Shown: piece by piece, positions 16,754 to 25,518 of the stretch | How the letters are laid out: each line of letters starts with the position of its first letter | Position numbering within the stretch: the first letter of the stretch is position 1 | Assembly (NCBI GenBank): GCA_003249035.1 | Contig: QBMK01000007.1 | Span: 1 to 64,000 of the forward strand | DNA length: 64,000 bases | From: Pseudanabaena sp. | Lineage (GTDB): Bacteria > Cyanobacteriota > Cyanobacteriia > Pseudanabaenales > Pseudanabaenaceae | Direction: 5' to 3' | Translations under genes and position numbers: made by a program | Notes under the pieces: model-generated | What the model saw: only the letters and a program-made list of their open reading frames with translations | What the model was told of the DNA's origin: nothing | The model's database searches: none

Positions 16754-16846
16754 ATTTAGCAATATCTGCATCATATCGCAATCCCTATCATAAAGGAGGT
16801 ATATCCAGAGATTAGACCTGCTGGAAAATAGCGATTAATATCACTG

Positions 16847-16946
16847 AGGAATGAAAACTAAATAACATGTGCATATAAAACCCAAAATTGTTTCGGCGGG
16901 CGAAGCCCGCCGAAACAATTTTGGGTTTTATTAAATTATCATTCCT
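16847..16946. repeat. MITE family A, copy 2 (complete)
   Basis: This 100-bp element has imperfect outer inverted repeats (AGGAATGAAAACTAAATA and the complement of TATTAAATTATCATTCCT) and a long inner palindrome whose loop is GAA. Copy 1 near 3.65 kb is inverted relative to this one and matches both inside and outside the palindrome. It has no coding capacity, so it fits a MITE mobilised in trans. Confidence 0.75.
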
Positions 16947-17142
16947 AAATCCTTCATAGAAGATATGTTTTTAGCCTTTTCGGCTAAAATCGCTTAAACC
17001 CTTAATACAAATCAAATCTCAGAACCTGAAGGCATACTTAGAGAATAGGTCTATTGCAAATCTGACAAACCATTGAAAAAAGAGATGGTACAACTTAATT
17101 ACGAATTCTTCAGTTGTAGCAAATTGGTATTGCAAGATCGTT

Positions 17143-17949
17143 ATGTTAGGACAGAAAATCAGCGAAAAGATCAATTTTTATCTTGATGACCTTGCTACCC
17201 CAATTGGCAAACTCATCAACATATCGATCGCATTCCTTGTGCTTGCTTCCGCAGTCAGTTTTGTTGCCCAAACCTTTGAAATATCCGCGACCACTCGAGA
17301 TCATCTAAATCTTCTAGATAACATCATCCTTGATGTATTTGTCTTTGAATATTTTCTGCGGCTCATTTGTGCAGAAGAGAAACTCAAACATCTATTTAGT
17401 CTCTATGCAATTATCGATCTAGTCGCAATTTTGCCATTCTTTTTAGGAGCGATCGGGGTGACTTTTATTCGGCTTCTACGCTGGTTTCGGGTTTTGCGCC
17501 TGATTCGCTTAGTGGAGTCGAGATCGCTATTTGCTCACAAGACTGAAGATATTGCCATTTTATTTAGAATTCTCTTCACATTATTTGCGATTGTGTTTGT
17601 CTTCTCAGGAATGATCTACCAAATCGAACATGCTAGCAATCCTAAGTTTCATAACTTTCTTGATGCCTTCTATTTTTCTGTTTTCACGATGACCACTGTT
17701 GGCTACAGTGATGTTATGCCCAAATCTGACGCAGGTAAACTGACGACGGTGCTAATGGTTTTCACAGGCATTGCGCTGATTCCTGTACAGTTAGGAGATT
17801 TATTTAAGCGATTAGTTCAAACTGCAAACCAAAGCGATCGCGAGAATGACACGACGAAAGATTGTGTCTGTTCTGGTTGTGGATTATCGCTACATGACTC
17901 TGATGCAGAGTTTTGTAAAGTGTGTGGTACTGAGCTTAAGAAGCTCTAA
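17143..17949 (+). CDS. voltage-gated potassium channel with zinc ribbon
   Basis: This 268-residue membrane protein has a six-segment Kv-like layout. S1-S3 lie within about 20-100, S4 carries periodic arginines (FIRLLRWFRVLRLIRL, about 108-123), S5 is at about 137-158, the pore has the selectivity filter TVGYSD (about 186-191), and S6 follows. After a short charged linker, the C-terminus has two CxxC knuckles (CSGCG and CKVCG, about 245-263), a putative zinc ribbon. Potassium passage is predicted. The ribbon could sense metal or redox state, but this is inference. It is a single gene upstream of the DNA methyltransferase. Confidence 0.9.
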   Translation: MLGQKISEKINFYLDDLATPIGKLINISIAFLVLASAVSFVAQTFEISATTRDHLNLLDNIILDVFVFEYFLRLICAEEKLKHLFSLYAIIDLVAILPFFLGAIGVTFIRLLRWFRVLRLIRLVESRSLFAHKTEDIAILFRILFTLFAIVFVFSGMIYQIEHASNPKFHNFLDAFYFSVFTMTTVGYSDVMPKSDAGKLTTVLMVFTGIALIPVQLGDLFKRLVQTANQSDRENDTTKDCVCSGCGLSLHDSDAEFCKVCGTELKKL

Positions 17950-18061
17950 TGCCGAGAATTAGTATAGAAAATTCAAATGGAAGAGCAAGCTCGAAACTTC
18001 CATATCATCAAGATCTACGATAAAGTATCAGTGGTTATATTTTATAGATGCTATGTAGATT

Positions 18062-19330
18062 ATGGGAAATCAACGACCGATCGCTGTAGATTTATTTGCG
18101 GGTGCGGGCGGTATGACATTGGGCTTTGAGCAAGCTGGTTTTGATGTAATAGCTTCTGTAGAGATCGATCCCATTCATTGTGCTACCCATGAATACAACT
18201 TCCCAATGTGGACTGTGATCTGCGCTAGTGTCACGGGGATATCTGGCGAAGATATTCGGCGTAAGTCACAAATCGGCGATCGCGAAATTGATGTTGTTTT
18301 CGGGGGCCCTCCATGTCAAGGGTTTTCGCTCATGGGGAAACGTGCCCTTGACGATCCGCGTAATGAGCTGATATCGCATTTTAGGCGCTTAGTTATTGAA
18401 CTCAATCCCAAATATTTTGTAATGGAAAATGTGAAAGGATTAACCATCGGCGATCAACAACAGTTTGTCGGGCAGGTGATTGAGAGTTTCGAGCAAAAAG
18501 GCTATAAAATCCTCAAACCTTATCAAGTTCTCAACTCTTCTCATTTTGGTGTTCCCCAAAACCGCGAGCGTCTCTTTTTAATTGGTTGTCGACAAGACCT
18601 CACTCTTCCCAATTACCCATCACCAATTACTAAACCTGCTAAAGCCAAGCATTTCTCTAAAGAGCTTGTCATTTTACCTGACAGCCCAACAGTAAGGGAT
18701 GCGATCGCTGATTTGCCTGATATTTCCCAATATCCTGAACTGATGAAGCGTGACTGGTGTGTGGTGGATTTCCCTGAACCAAAAAGCAACTACAGTGAAT
18801 ATTTACGTGGTTTGCGATCGGATTTTGCAGATTTGTCCTATCCTCGTGAATGCGATCGCAATATATTAACTTCTAGTATTCGCTCGGTGCATAGTCCAGC
18901 TTCCATTGAGAGATTTCACAAAACTGCTAATGGAGAACTTGAAAAAATTAGCCATTTTTTAAAACTCGATCTTGATGGAATTTGTAATACCTTAAGGGCT
19001 GGAACTCCTAGCAGTCGAGGCGCATTTACGGCTCCACGCCCCATCCATCCCTACTCTCCCCGTTGCATTACTGTCCGTGAAGCGGCTAGATTACATTCGT
19101 ATCCCGATTGGTTTCGGTTTCATAGTACTAAATGGCATGGATTTAGACAAATTGGAAATTCAGTTCCTCCTTTATTAGCCCGATCGGTAGCCTTAAAAAT
19201 TATGAAGAGACTAGATAAGCAAATCTCAAAACCAGAAGAAATAATTCAACTTACTGAGGATAGCGGACTGTATCTCAAAATGGTAAAAGCTGCCAAGAGG
19301 TATGGAGTAAGCTCTCATCTAAAACTTTAG
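18062..19330 (+). CDS. orphan DNA cytosine-5 methyltransferase
   Basis: This 422-residue enzyme has the ordered C5 motifs: I (VDLFAGAGGMTLGFEQAGF, residues 7-25), IV with catalytic Cys (FGGPPCQGFS, about 84), VI (MENVKG), VIII (NRERLFLIG) and X (RQIGNSVPP, about 360). No restriction endonuclease gene is next to it. Size and opening sequence resemble, from memory, the solitary cyanobacterial enzyme that methylates the CGATCG core of HIP1 (M.Ssp6803I type), which would suit this HIP1-rich DNA. The target is inference. It modifies DNA in the cytoplasm using S-adenosylmethionine. Confidence 0.92.
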   Translation: MGNQRPIAVDLFAGAGGMTLGFEQAGFDVIASVEIDPIHCATHEYNFPMWTVICASVTGISGEDIRRKSQIGDREIDVVFGGPPCQGFSLMGKRALDDPRNELISHFRRLVIELNPKYFVMENVKGLTIGDQQQFVGQVIESFEQKGYKILKPYQVLNSSHFGVPQNRERLFLIGCRQDLTLPNYPSPITKPAKAKHFSKELVILPDSPTVRDAIADLPDISQYPELMKRDWCVVDFPEPKSNYSEYLRGLRSDFADLSYPRECDRNILTSSIRSVHSPASIERFHKTANGELEKISHFLKLDLDGICNTLRAGTPSSRGAFTAPRPIHPYSPRCITVREAARLHSYPDWFRFHSTKWHGFRQIGNSVPPLLARSVALKIMKRLDKQISKPEEIIQLTEDSGLYLKMVKAAKRYGVSSHLKL

Positions 19331-19350
19331 TATGGGCAGCACCTAGGGGT

Positions 19351-20793
19351 TTATGACCTGATCCATCGTGTTGTCCCATCTTTTTGATCGACCAAGGTAA
19401 TGCCCACAGCTTTTAGCTCATCCCGAATGCGATCGCCTTCTTGATAATTTTTTGACTTCTTTGCCTCAATTCTTTGCTGAATTAGAGATTCAATTTCTGT
19501 TTCATTAATGCCATCTTCCTTAACTTGGCGAGCGCTAACATCAGCAACAAATCCCAAAATACTAGTCATATAGCTAAGTACTTGCCAATCATGAAATAAG
19601 ACTTCAGCACTCGCGACAGTTTTACCTGCATGGGATAGAGAATTACGTTCAGAGCGCAATTTCTTGGCTAGCTCAAATACATAAGACATCGCCACGGAAG
19701 TATTAAAATCATCGTCCATTGCTTCTTCAAAACAAGCGATCGCTTCTACAACATCATCCCGAAATGGGATTTCGATATTTTGCCAACCTAACTTGGCTCT
19801 AAAATCTGCGGCAAATAACATTCCGTCGCGAATCGTCTCCCATCCTTTTGTGGCAGCATTAATCGCATCCTCAGTAAAGTCTATGGGTTGGCGATATTGA
19901 GCTTGCAAAATGAATAGACGAATTGCCATCGGATCGAAAAGCACAAACAAATCGCGAATAGTCTTAAAATTATTCAGTGATTTGGACATTTTCTCGCCAT
20001 CAATATTCACAAAACCGTTATGCATCCAGTATTTTGCTAGCGGCTTCGCATAGGCAGCTTCTGACTGCGCAATTTCATTCTCATGGTGAGGAAATTGCAA
20101 ATCTGCACCACCAGCATGAATATCAATGGTTTCCCCTAAACGCGATCGCACCATTGCCGAGCATTCTATATGCCATCCTGGGCGACCCTTTCCCCAAGGT
20201 GATTCCCAAAAAGGTTCAGTGGGTTTTGCGGATTTCCATAATGCAAAGTCAAAGGGATAACGCTTCTGTTCTTCCTGTTCATCCACGCGACCGCTCGCAC
20301 CTGCTTGCATATCTTCTAGCTTGCGACCTGAGAGTTTGCCATAGTTAGGGAATTTCTGAACAGCGTAATAGACATCGCCTCCAGAAGGATAAGCATAACC
20401 GCGATCGATCAATTGCTGAATCAGCTCAATAATTTCGGGAATTGTCTCAGTGGCACGAGGATAATCATCGGCTTTAGCGATATTTAGCTTTGCCATGTCC
20501 TCGTCGTAGGTGGCAATGTATCGATCTGCGATCGCCTGCATCGTCGTCTCTCTTTCCTGCGCCCGCTTGAGAATTTTATCGTCAATATCGGTAATATTCT
20601 GGACAAACTTGACTTGATATTTTGTTGCCAGAAATCTGCGAATCATATCCCATACGACATAAGCTCTAGCATGACCCAAATGACAATAGTCATAGACAGT
20701 CACACCACAGACATACATTTTTACATTCCCCTTTTCGAGGGAAATAAAGTCTTCTTTACGTCTAGTGAGCGTGTTGTAAATGCGAAGGGTCAT
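19351..20793 (-). CDS. cysS: cysteinyl-tRNA synthetase
   Basis: This 480-residue class I synthetase charges tRNA-Cys. The zinc/HIGH region is near the start (MYVCGVTVYDYCHLGHARAY, with the HLGHA version of HIGH), WHIECSAM and HAGGADLQFPHHENE follow at about 205-240, and the KMSKS loop is GEKMSKSLNN (about 268). The C-terminal DALR/anticodon region ends WIRS. Length is normal. It converges with the methyltransferase gene. Confidence 0.97.
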   Translation of the reverse strand: MTLRIYNTLTRRKEDFISLEKGNVKMYVCGVTVYDYCHLGHARAYVVWDMIRRFLATKYQVKFVQNITDIDDKILKRAQERETTMQAIADRYIATYDEDMAKLNIAKADDYPRATETIPEIIELIQQLIDRGYAYPSGGDVYYAVQKFPNYGKLSGRKLEDMQAGASGRVDEQEEQKRYPFDFALWKSAKPTEPFWESPWGKGRPGWHIECSAMVRSRLGETIDIHAGGADLQFPHHENEIAQSEAAYAKPLAKYWMHNGFVNIDGEKMSKSLNNFKTIRDLFVLFDPMAIRLFILQAQYRQPIDFTEDAINAATKGWETIRDGMLFAADFRAKLGWQNIEIPFRDDVVEAIACFEEAMDDDFNTSVAMSYVFELAKKLRSERNSLSHAGKTVASAEVLFHDWQVLSYMTSILGFVADVSARQVKEDGINETEIESLIQQRIEAKKSKNYQEGDRIRDELKAVGITLVDQKDGTTRWIRS

Positions 20794-20841
20794 GGATTTG
20801 GGGATTAAAGATGCGCGCAGTAATTATACAGTAAAAGCATA

Positions 20842-20873
20842 GCGTAAGGGCAGTTCATGAATTGTCCTTACGC
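20842..20873. repeat. hairpin between cysS and PRC-barrel genes
   Basis: GCGTAAGGGCA pairs with TGTCCTTACGC with one G-T mismatch around a short AT-rich loop. It stands upstream of both divergent genes, so it is a leader or operator-like structure rather than a gene-end terminator. The rest of 20794-21026 shows nothing recognisable. Confidence 0.45.
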
Positions 20874-21026
20874 AAGGTATTTAAGTTAGACATCGACCGA
20901 ACAAACGTTAAGATACCTGACGGGGATCTAGTCTGCTAGAATCATGTCTAGTTATCTGCACTCCTGCTTAGTTCATGCCCCACACCTTGGGGATTATTTG
21001 GGAATCTTTAGAGTCACGCCACCGCC

Positions 21027-22016
21027 ATGATGCAATCGGAAAATCTTCGTCAACGTGCCGCCGTTTTGGGTTTGCAAGTCTTTAGCAAGCGTTCAGCCGT
21101 GCGGCTTGGCATTGTCACCCAAATCTGGCTAGATGTCGATCAGAGGCGGGTTGTAGGCATGACCGTAGCCGAGCGCTTTGTCCCTGGGACACCGATTGGC
21201 ATTGGTGACACATTCTTCATGTCCCTAGATAACATCGATCTACTGGGACCAGATGCGATTTTAGTCGATGACGAGTCTATCCTCGAAGATATTTTAGTTA
21301 CTGAGCGCTACACTACCCTGATTAATAACGAGGTGGTCACTGAGTCTGGCGAATTACTGGGTAAAGTGAGAGACTTTAAATTTGATCCTGAGACAGGGGG
21401 GCTACTGTTTTTAATCGTTGCCTCGATCGGTAATCCGATTATTCCTGCTAGCTTGATCAGCACCTATGAGCTGGATGTGAATGAGATTATCGCCGTTGGT
21501 CGCGATCGCATTATCGTCACTGAAGGCATGGAAGATCGCATGACCCAACTTAGTAAAGGACTATTAGAGCGCCTCGGTCTAGGCAAAGCTCCTTGGGAAG
21601 ACGACTTCGAGGATGACTACATGCCGCCATCTACAGCAATGCGTGATAATGCCCTTTCGTCAGGCACAAGAAACACCTATTCTCCACCACCACAGCAGCA
21701 ACGACCTGTCTATCGCCAAGAGCAATCTTGGGATGATGGAGACAATTGGGCAGAGGAGCGCGTCCCAGCTAACCCACCCCAACGTCGTCAAGCTAGAGCC
21801 GAATCTCGTCCTGAGCCATCTCGCCCAATCGCACCGCCACCACCAATCGATAATTACGATGACGATTATGATGATTTTGAGGATGACTACCTAGACTCTA
21901 ATAAACCTAATTTTCGTAACGAAACCCAACAACAAATTCGTGAAGCTTGGGGCGAAACCAAAATTCCAGATAAGTCCAAACAACGCATTCCCGATGAGGA
22001 ATTTGACGAGATCTAA
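21027..22016 (+). CDS. PRC-barrel domain protein
   Basis: This 329-residue protein has two PRC-barrel-like domains (about 8-85, and about 95-175 with GELLGKVRDFKFDPETGGLL), then a long disordered tail rich in Pro, Gln, Arg and Asp/Glu (about 200-329, with an acidic run DDDYDDFEDDYLD). PRC barrels occur in RNA-processing and photosynthetic-assembly proteins. The role here is unknown. Its TAA overlaps the next ATG (TAATG), so it is translationally coupled to the S4 protein. Confidence 0.8.
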   Translation: MMQSENLRQRAAVLGLQVFSKRSAVRLGIVTQIWLDVDQRRVVGMTVAERFVPGTPIGIGDTFFMSLDNIDLLGPDAILVDDESILEDILVTERYTTLINNEVVTESGELLGKVRDFKFDPETGGLLFLIVASIGNPIIPASLISTYELDVNEIIAVGRDRIIVTEGMEDRMTQLSKGLLERLGLGKAPWEDDFEDDYMPPSTAMRDNALSSGTRNTYSPPPQQQRPVYRQEQSWDDGDNWAEERVPANPPQRRQARAESRPEPSRPIAPPPPIDNYDDDYDDFEDDYLDSNKPNFRNETQQQIREAWGETKIPDKSKQRIPDEEFDEI

Positions 22017-22792
22017 TGCTACCCCGTGACCTCCTTAATCATGTTGAAAATAGAGATACCATTAGCCGATTATTGGATTTAGGCGATCGCGCTATCCAGA
22101 CTTGGGAAGTTGTATGCAGTGATTTTTTGTCGCCACCCGAAGTTGCTGAGGGATTGCGGGTATTTGGCAAAATGACCGAGGTCCAATGCTTAGCATGGGG
22201 CGGTTATGAGCAAGCTGAGCGTCAAAGATTAGCGATCTCTCGTAGTGAGTTGCCACTTGACATATCAATGGTCAGTCTCACACCGATCTCGATCTCTGGT
22301 AATTTTTTGTTCGACACTGCTACCCATCGCGATTTTTTGGGTGCTTTGCTGGGATGTGGCATCGAGCGCCAAAAGGTCGGCGATGTGAATGTCTTGGGTG
22401 AGAAAGGCTCACAGGCAATTATTGTGCCTGAGTTGATGGAGTATTTACAAATCCATTTTACGCAAGTAAGGACAGTTCCCGTCAAAGTAAATGAGATCGC
22501 TTGGGAAGAACTCAAAATCCGTATACCAGTAACGAAAGAACTCACTTCTACTGAGGCTTCATTGAGACTAGATGCGATCGCCTCTTTTGGTTTCGGAATG
22601 TCGCGCAGCAAAATGGTGGATTTGATCAATGGCGAAGATGTGCGCGTCAATTGGAAGACCATATCCCAGCCCAATTATCAACTCAAAGCAGGTGACCTGA
22701 TCGCGATTCGGGGTAAAGGGCGAGTAACAATTGGCGAAATTATGATTACTAAAAAAGAACGTTATCGGGTGCAAATGACCAGATCGGTTTAA
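22016..22792 (+). CDS. photosystem II S4 domain protein (YlmH-like)
   Basis: This 258-residue RNA-binding protein has an N-terminal YlmH-like region (LNHVENRDTISRLLDLGDRA onward) and an S4 domain at about 180-245 (RLDAIASFGFGMSRSKMVDL, then LKAGDLIAIRGKGRV). Cyanobacterial and plastid members are annotated as PSII S4 proteins, while Bacillus YlmH rescues stalled ribosomes. The start overlaps the PRC gene stop by 1 bp, linking the two in one operon. Confidence 0.88.
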   Translation: MLPRDLLNHVENRDTISRLLDLGDRAIQTWEVVCSDFLSPPEVAEGLRVFGKMTEVQCLAWGGYEQAERQRLAISRSELPLDISMVSLTPISISGNFLFDTATHRDFLGALLGCGIERQKVGDVNVLGEKGSQAIIVPELMEYLQIHFTQVRTVPVKVNEIAWEELKIRIPVTKELTSTEASLRLDAIASFGFGMSRSKMVDLINGEDVRVNWKTISQPNYQLKAGDLIAIRGKGRVTIGEIMITKKERYRVQMTRSV

Positions 22793-22827
22793 TTTAAATC
22801 AACATCCAAAAGCAGCCCCAGTAAGGA

Positions 22828-25368
22828 TTACAAAATAGTAAGGGGATCGACATCGATCGAAACTCTAATAGCCTTGGAATTAACCAACATTCGCAACTCC
22901 TCTAAACTTGGGACATTGGGCAAAATATCAGGAGCAAACTTGAGTAAAATCTGCCAACGATAACGATTAGCAACTTTCGCGATCGTGGCGGGAGTTGCTC
23001 CTAAAATATCCCAATCATTCTCTAATTGACGTAAATATTCCGCTAATTCATTAGCTGCTTTTTCAACAGCAGTGTCACTCTCACTACTAAGATGAATCAA
23101 CACCATCTGTCCCATTGGTGGATAACGCAAAGCCTCTCTCATTTCTAACTCAGTCTGCATGAATGCTTCCAGTTGATAGGTTTGCACTGCTTGCATGGCT
23201 GGATGTTCTGGCGTATAGGTTTGCATGATTACTTTGCCATCTTCTTCTCCACGACCTGCGCGACCTGCCACCTGTAGCAGGGTTTGCGCGGCTCTCTCTC
23301 CTGCGCGATAATCCGAGAAGTTTAATAATCCATCGGCTGAAACAACGCCCACTAAGGTTACTTGGGGAATATCTAAACCCTTAGTTAGCATTTGTGTTCC
23401 CACTAATAAATCTGCTTCTCCAGCGCGAAACTGATCGATTAATAGACGATGCTGATCCTTATTGCGCGTTGTATCACTGTCAAATCGAATTAGGCGAATA
23501 TTTGGGAATAATCTTGCTAGCTCCTGTTCCACTTTTTGAGTTCCACTGCCAAAATGCTTGAAATAGGGTGAACCGCATTCAGGGCAAGCTTTGGGTTGAA
23601 TTAGAGTGTAGTTACAGTAATGGCATCGCAAATGAGCAGATTTTGGTTGATGGGCAGTGGGTGAGATGGGATCGTGATAGGAGAGTGAAACATCACAGTT
23701 AGGACATTCCGCCACATAGCCACAGGATCGACAGGATACAAAAGTGCTATAGCCACGCCGATGGATGAAGAGAATCCCTTGCTGCTTTGCTTCCAGCATC
23801 TCCGCGATCGCTTCTTGCAACTTGCGACTTAAAATCGAATAATTGCCAGCCTTAAATTCATCGCGCATATCGACAACTTCAATCGGTGGCATGTCTTTAT
23901 TGCCAATGCGTTGTGGAAGTTCTAGATAGATAGACTTCCCTTCTTGATGAGCATAGATTACTTCTGCCGAAGGAGTTGCTGAACCGAGAACAAGGGGGAT
24001 ATTCTCTAACTGCGATCGCCATTCTGTGATTGTCCGCGCATGGTAGCAGGGCTGGGGCTGATCCTGCTTGAAGCTATTGTCATGCTCCTCATCCATGACG
24101 ATTAAGCCCAAATTTGAGAGGGGCGCAAACACTGCAGATCTCGTACCGATTACAATTTGAGCTTCACCAGTGAGCATCAATCGCCATGTATCAAAGCGCT
24201 CTCCTTCAGATAGTTGACTATGATAAACATTTACCTTCGCATCACCAAATCTCGCTCGAAAGCGATCGGTAAGCTGTGGAGTTAAGCCAATTTCAGGAAC
24301 GAGAACTAGCGCCGATTTTCCTGCTGCGAGGACTGGGGCGATCGCTTGCAGATATACTTCTGTTTTACCTGATCCAGTGACTCCATGCAGGAGAAAATGC
24401 GGTGCGGTGCGATCGGAGATCGCATTTAAAATTTGTTGCAAAGCTACATCTTGATCGGGTGTGAGATCTTTAGGGCGATCGCGTTTGACTGTATGGCTTT
24501 TTCCACCTAAGCGTAGAGATTCCTGCTTAGATATTGCCAAGTATCCTTTATTCGCCAAATTTTGCACAGTTGTCGATGACGTCTTGGCAAGTTTATATAA
24601 CTGCGTTTTTAAGCATTCACCACTCTGATGTTGCAAAATTGTGAGGATTTCAGCTTGTCTTTCTGTTAGCTCATCATCAGCAGCTTTAAGTAAGATTACA
24701 ATATCTTCATATTTTGGCTGCGGTCGATGCGGCAGTTCTAAAGTCGTTTCTATCCATTCTAGTTTCTGTAACTCCTTTAATCCTGAACTCGTATATCTAC
24801 CAAGCTTTTGATAAATGTAACGGCGGCTAATTCCCTTAGGATTATTCTTATGATCTTGCAAAAAATTCCAAACCATTTGTGCAGCTTTTGGCAATTTCCA
24901 AGAATCTAGTTTCGCTAATGGGGGAACTAGATTCTCTGGCTTTAATTTAATTCGATAATGCGATTGGTCTAGCAACTTAGGTGGTAGAGCCGTTTTTACA
25001 GTCTGAATCAAAGGTGTCCGATAATAATCAGCAGTGCGTGTCAGCATCTCCCAATAGGTTCTTGGAAAAATGCCTGAACTAACAACAGCACTCACTGATT
25101 TAATTTCTGTTTCGGTATCAGTAATTTGAGAATTATCAGAAATTTGTAATGCAATCGCCCCCACATGCCGATTACCCAAAGGAACACTCAGAATATCACC
25201 GATTTGAATATCAACATCTTCAGGGATGAGATAGGTCAGCAAATCGTCAATCCCAATGCAATCAACTAAAACGCTAACATAGCGATCGCGATTAATGTTT
25301 GTTAAATCAAATAGTTCCATGTTCTCGACAATTTTCCCAAGCGTAGGCGATATTATAGCGGTTTTCAA
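22828..25368 (-). CDS. priA: primosomal protein N' (replication restart helicase)
   Basis: This 846-residue PriA rebuilds replication forks. The N-terminal DNA-binding domain (about 15-120) precedes a helicase core with Walker A HGVTGSGKTEVYL (about 336), MDEEHD (about 425) and the split zinc-binding motifs CRSCGYVAECPNC and CHYCN...CPECG (about 555-615). Motifs V-VI include GTQMLTKGLD and VAGRAGRG (about 705). The first 16 residues may be an extension, since MELFDLTNINRDRYV at 25317 is also a plausible start. The linker after the 3' binding domain is longer than in E. coli, as usual in cyanobacteria. Confidence 0.95.
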   Translation of the reverse strand: MKTAIISPTLGKIVENMELFDLTNINRDRYVSVLVDCIGIDDLLTYLIPEDVDIQIGDILSVPLGNRHVGAIALQISDNSQITDTETEIKSVSAVVSSGIFPRTYWEMLTRTADYYRTPLIQTVKTALPPKLLDQSHYRIKLKPENLVPPLAKLDSWKLPKAAQMVWNFLQDHKNNPKGISRRYIYQKLGRYTSSGLKELQKLEWIETTLELPHRPQPKYEDIVILLKAADDELTERQAEILTILQHQSGECLKTQLYKLAKTSSTTVQNLANKGYLAISKQESLRLGGKSHTVKRDRPKDLTPDQDVALQQILNAISDRTAPHFLLHGVTGSGKTEVYLQAIAPVLAAGKSALVLVPEIGLTPQLTDRFRARFGDAKVNVYHSQLSEGERFDTWRLMLTGEAQIVIGTRSAVFAPLSNLGLIVMDEEHDNSFKQDQPQPCYHARTITEWRSQLENIPLVLGSATPSAEVIYAHQEGKSIYLELPQRIGNKDMPPIEVVDMRDEFKAGNYSILSRKLQEAIAEMLEAKQQGILFIHRRGYSTFVSCRSCGYVAECPNCDVSLSYHDPISPTAHQPKSAHLRCHYCNYTLIQPKACPECGSPYFKHFGSGTQKVEQELARLFPNIRLIRFDSDTTRNKDQHRLLIDQFRAGEADLLVGTQMLTKGLDIPQVTLVGVVSADGLLNFSDYRAGERAAQTLLQVAGRAGRGEEDGKVIMQTYTPEHPAMQAVQTYQLEAFMQTELEMREALRYPPMGQMVLIHLSSESDTAVEKAANELAEYLRQLENDWDILGATPATIAKVANRYRWQILLKFAPDILPNVPSLEELRMLVNSKAIRVSIDVDPLTIL

Positions 25369-25518
25369 ATGAGGAAATAGTTTATCGAAGAAGGGATGAG
25401 ATTATTTAGACGTTACATTTAATCCTTACATTTAATCCTTGAGTTAGCGTTGTCAGCCAACGGCTGACTTTCATCAAAATTGGTATAAAATAAGTAAGCC
25501 CAACTTAATGAGAACTTT

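Larger units (their letters stand above)
16650..17142. other. intergenic region with repeats
   Basis: No gene is seen in this 490-bp gap. It holds a long perfect hairpin (16699-16753), MITE family A copy 2 (16847-16946) and a small hairpin TTAGCCTTTTCGGCTAAAA at about 16973-16991. The channel gene promoter must lie in the last 150 bp. Confidence 0.6.
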
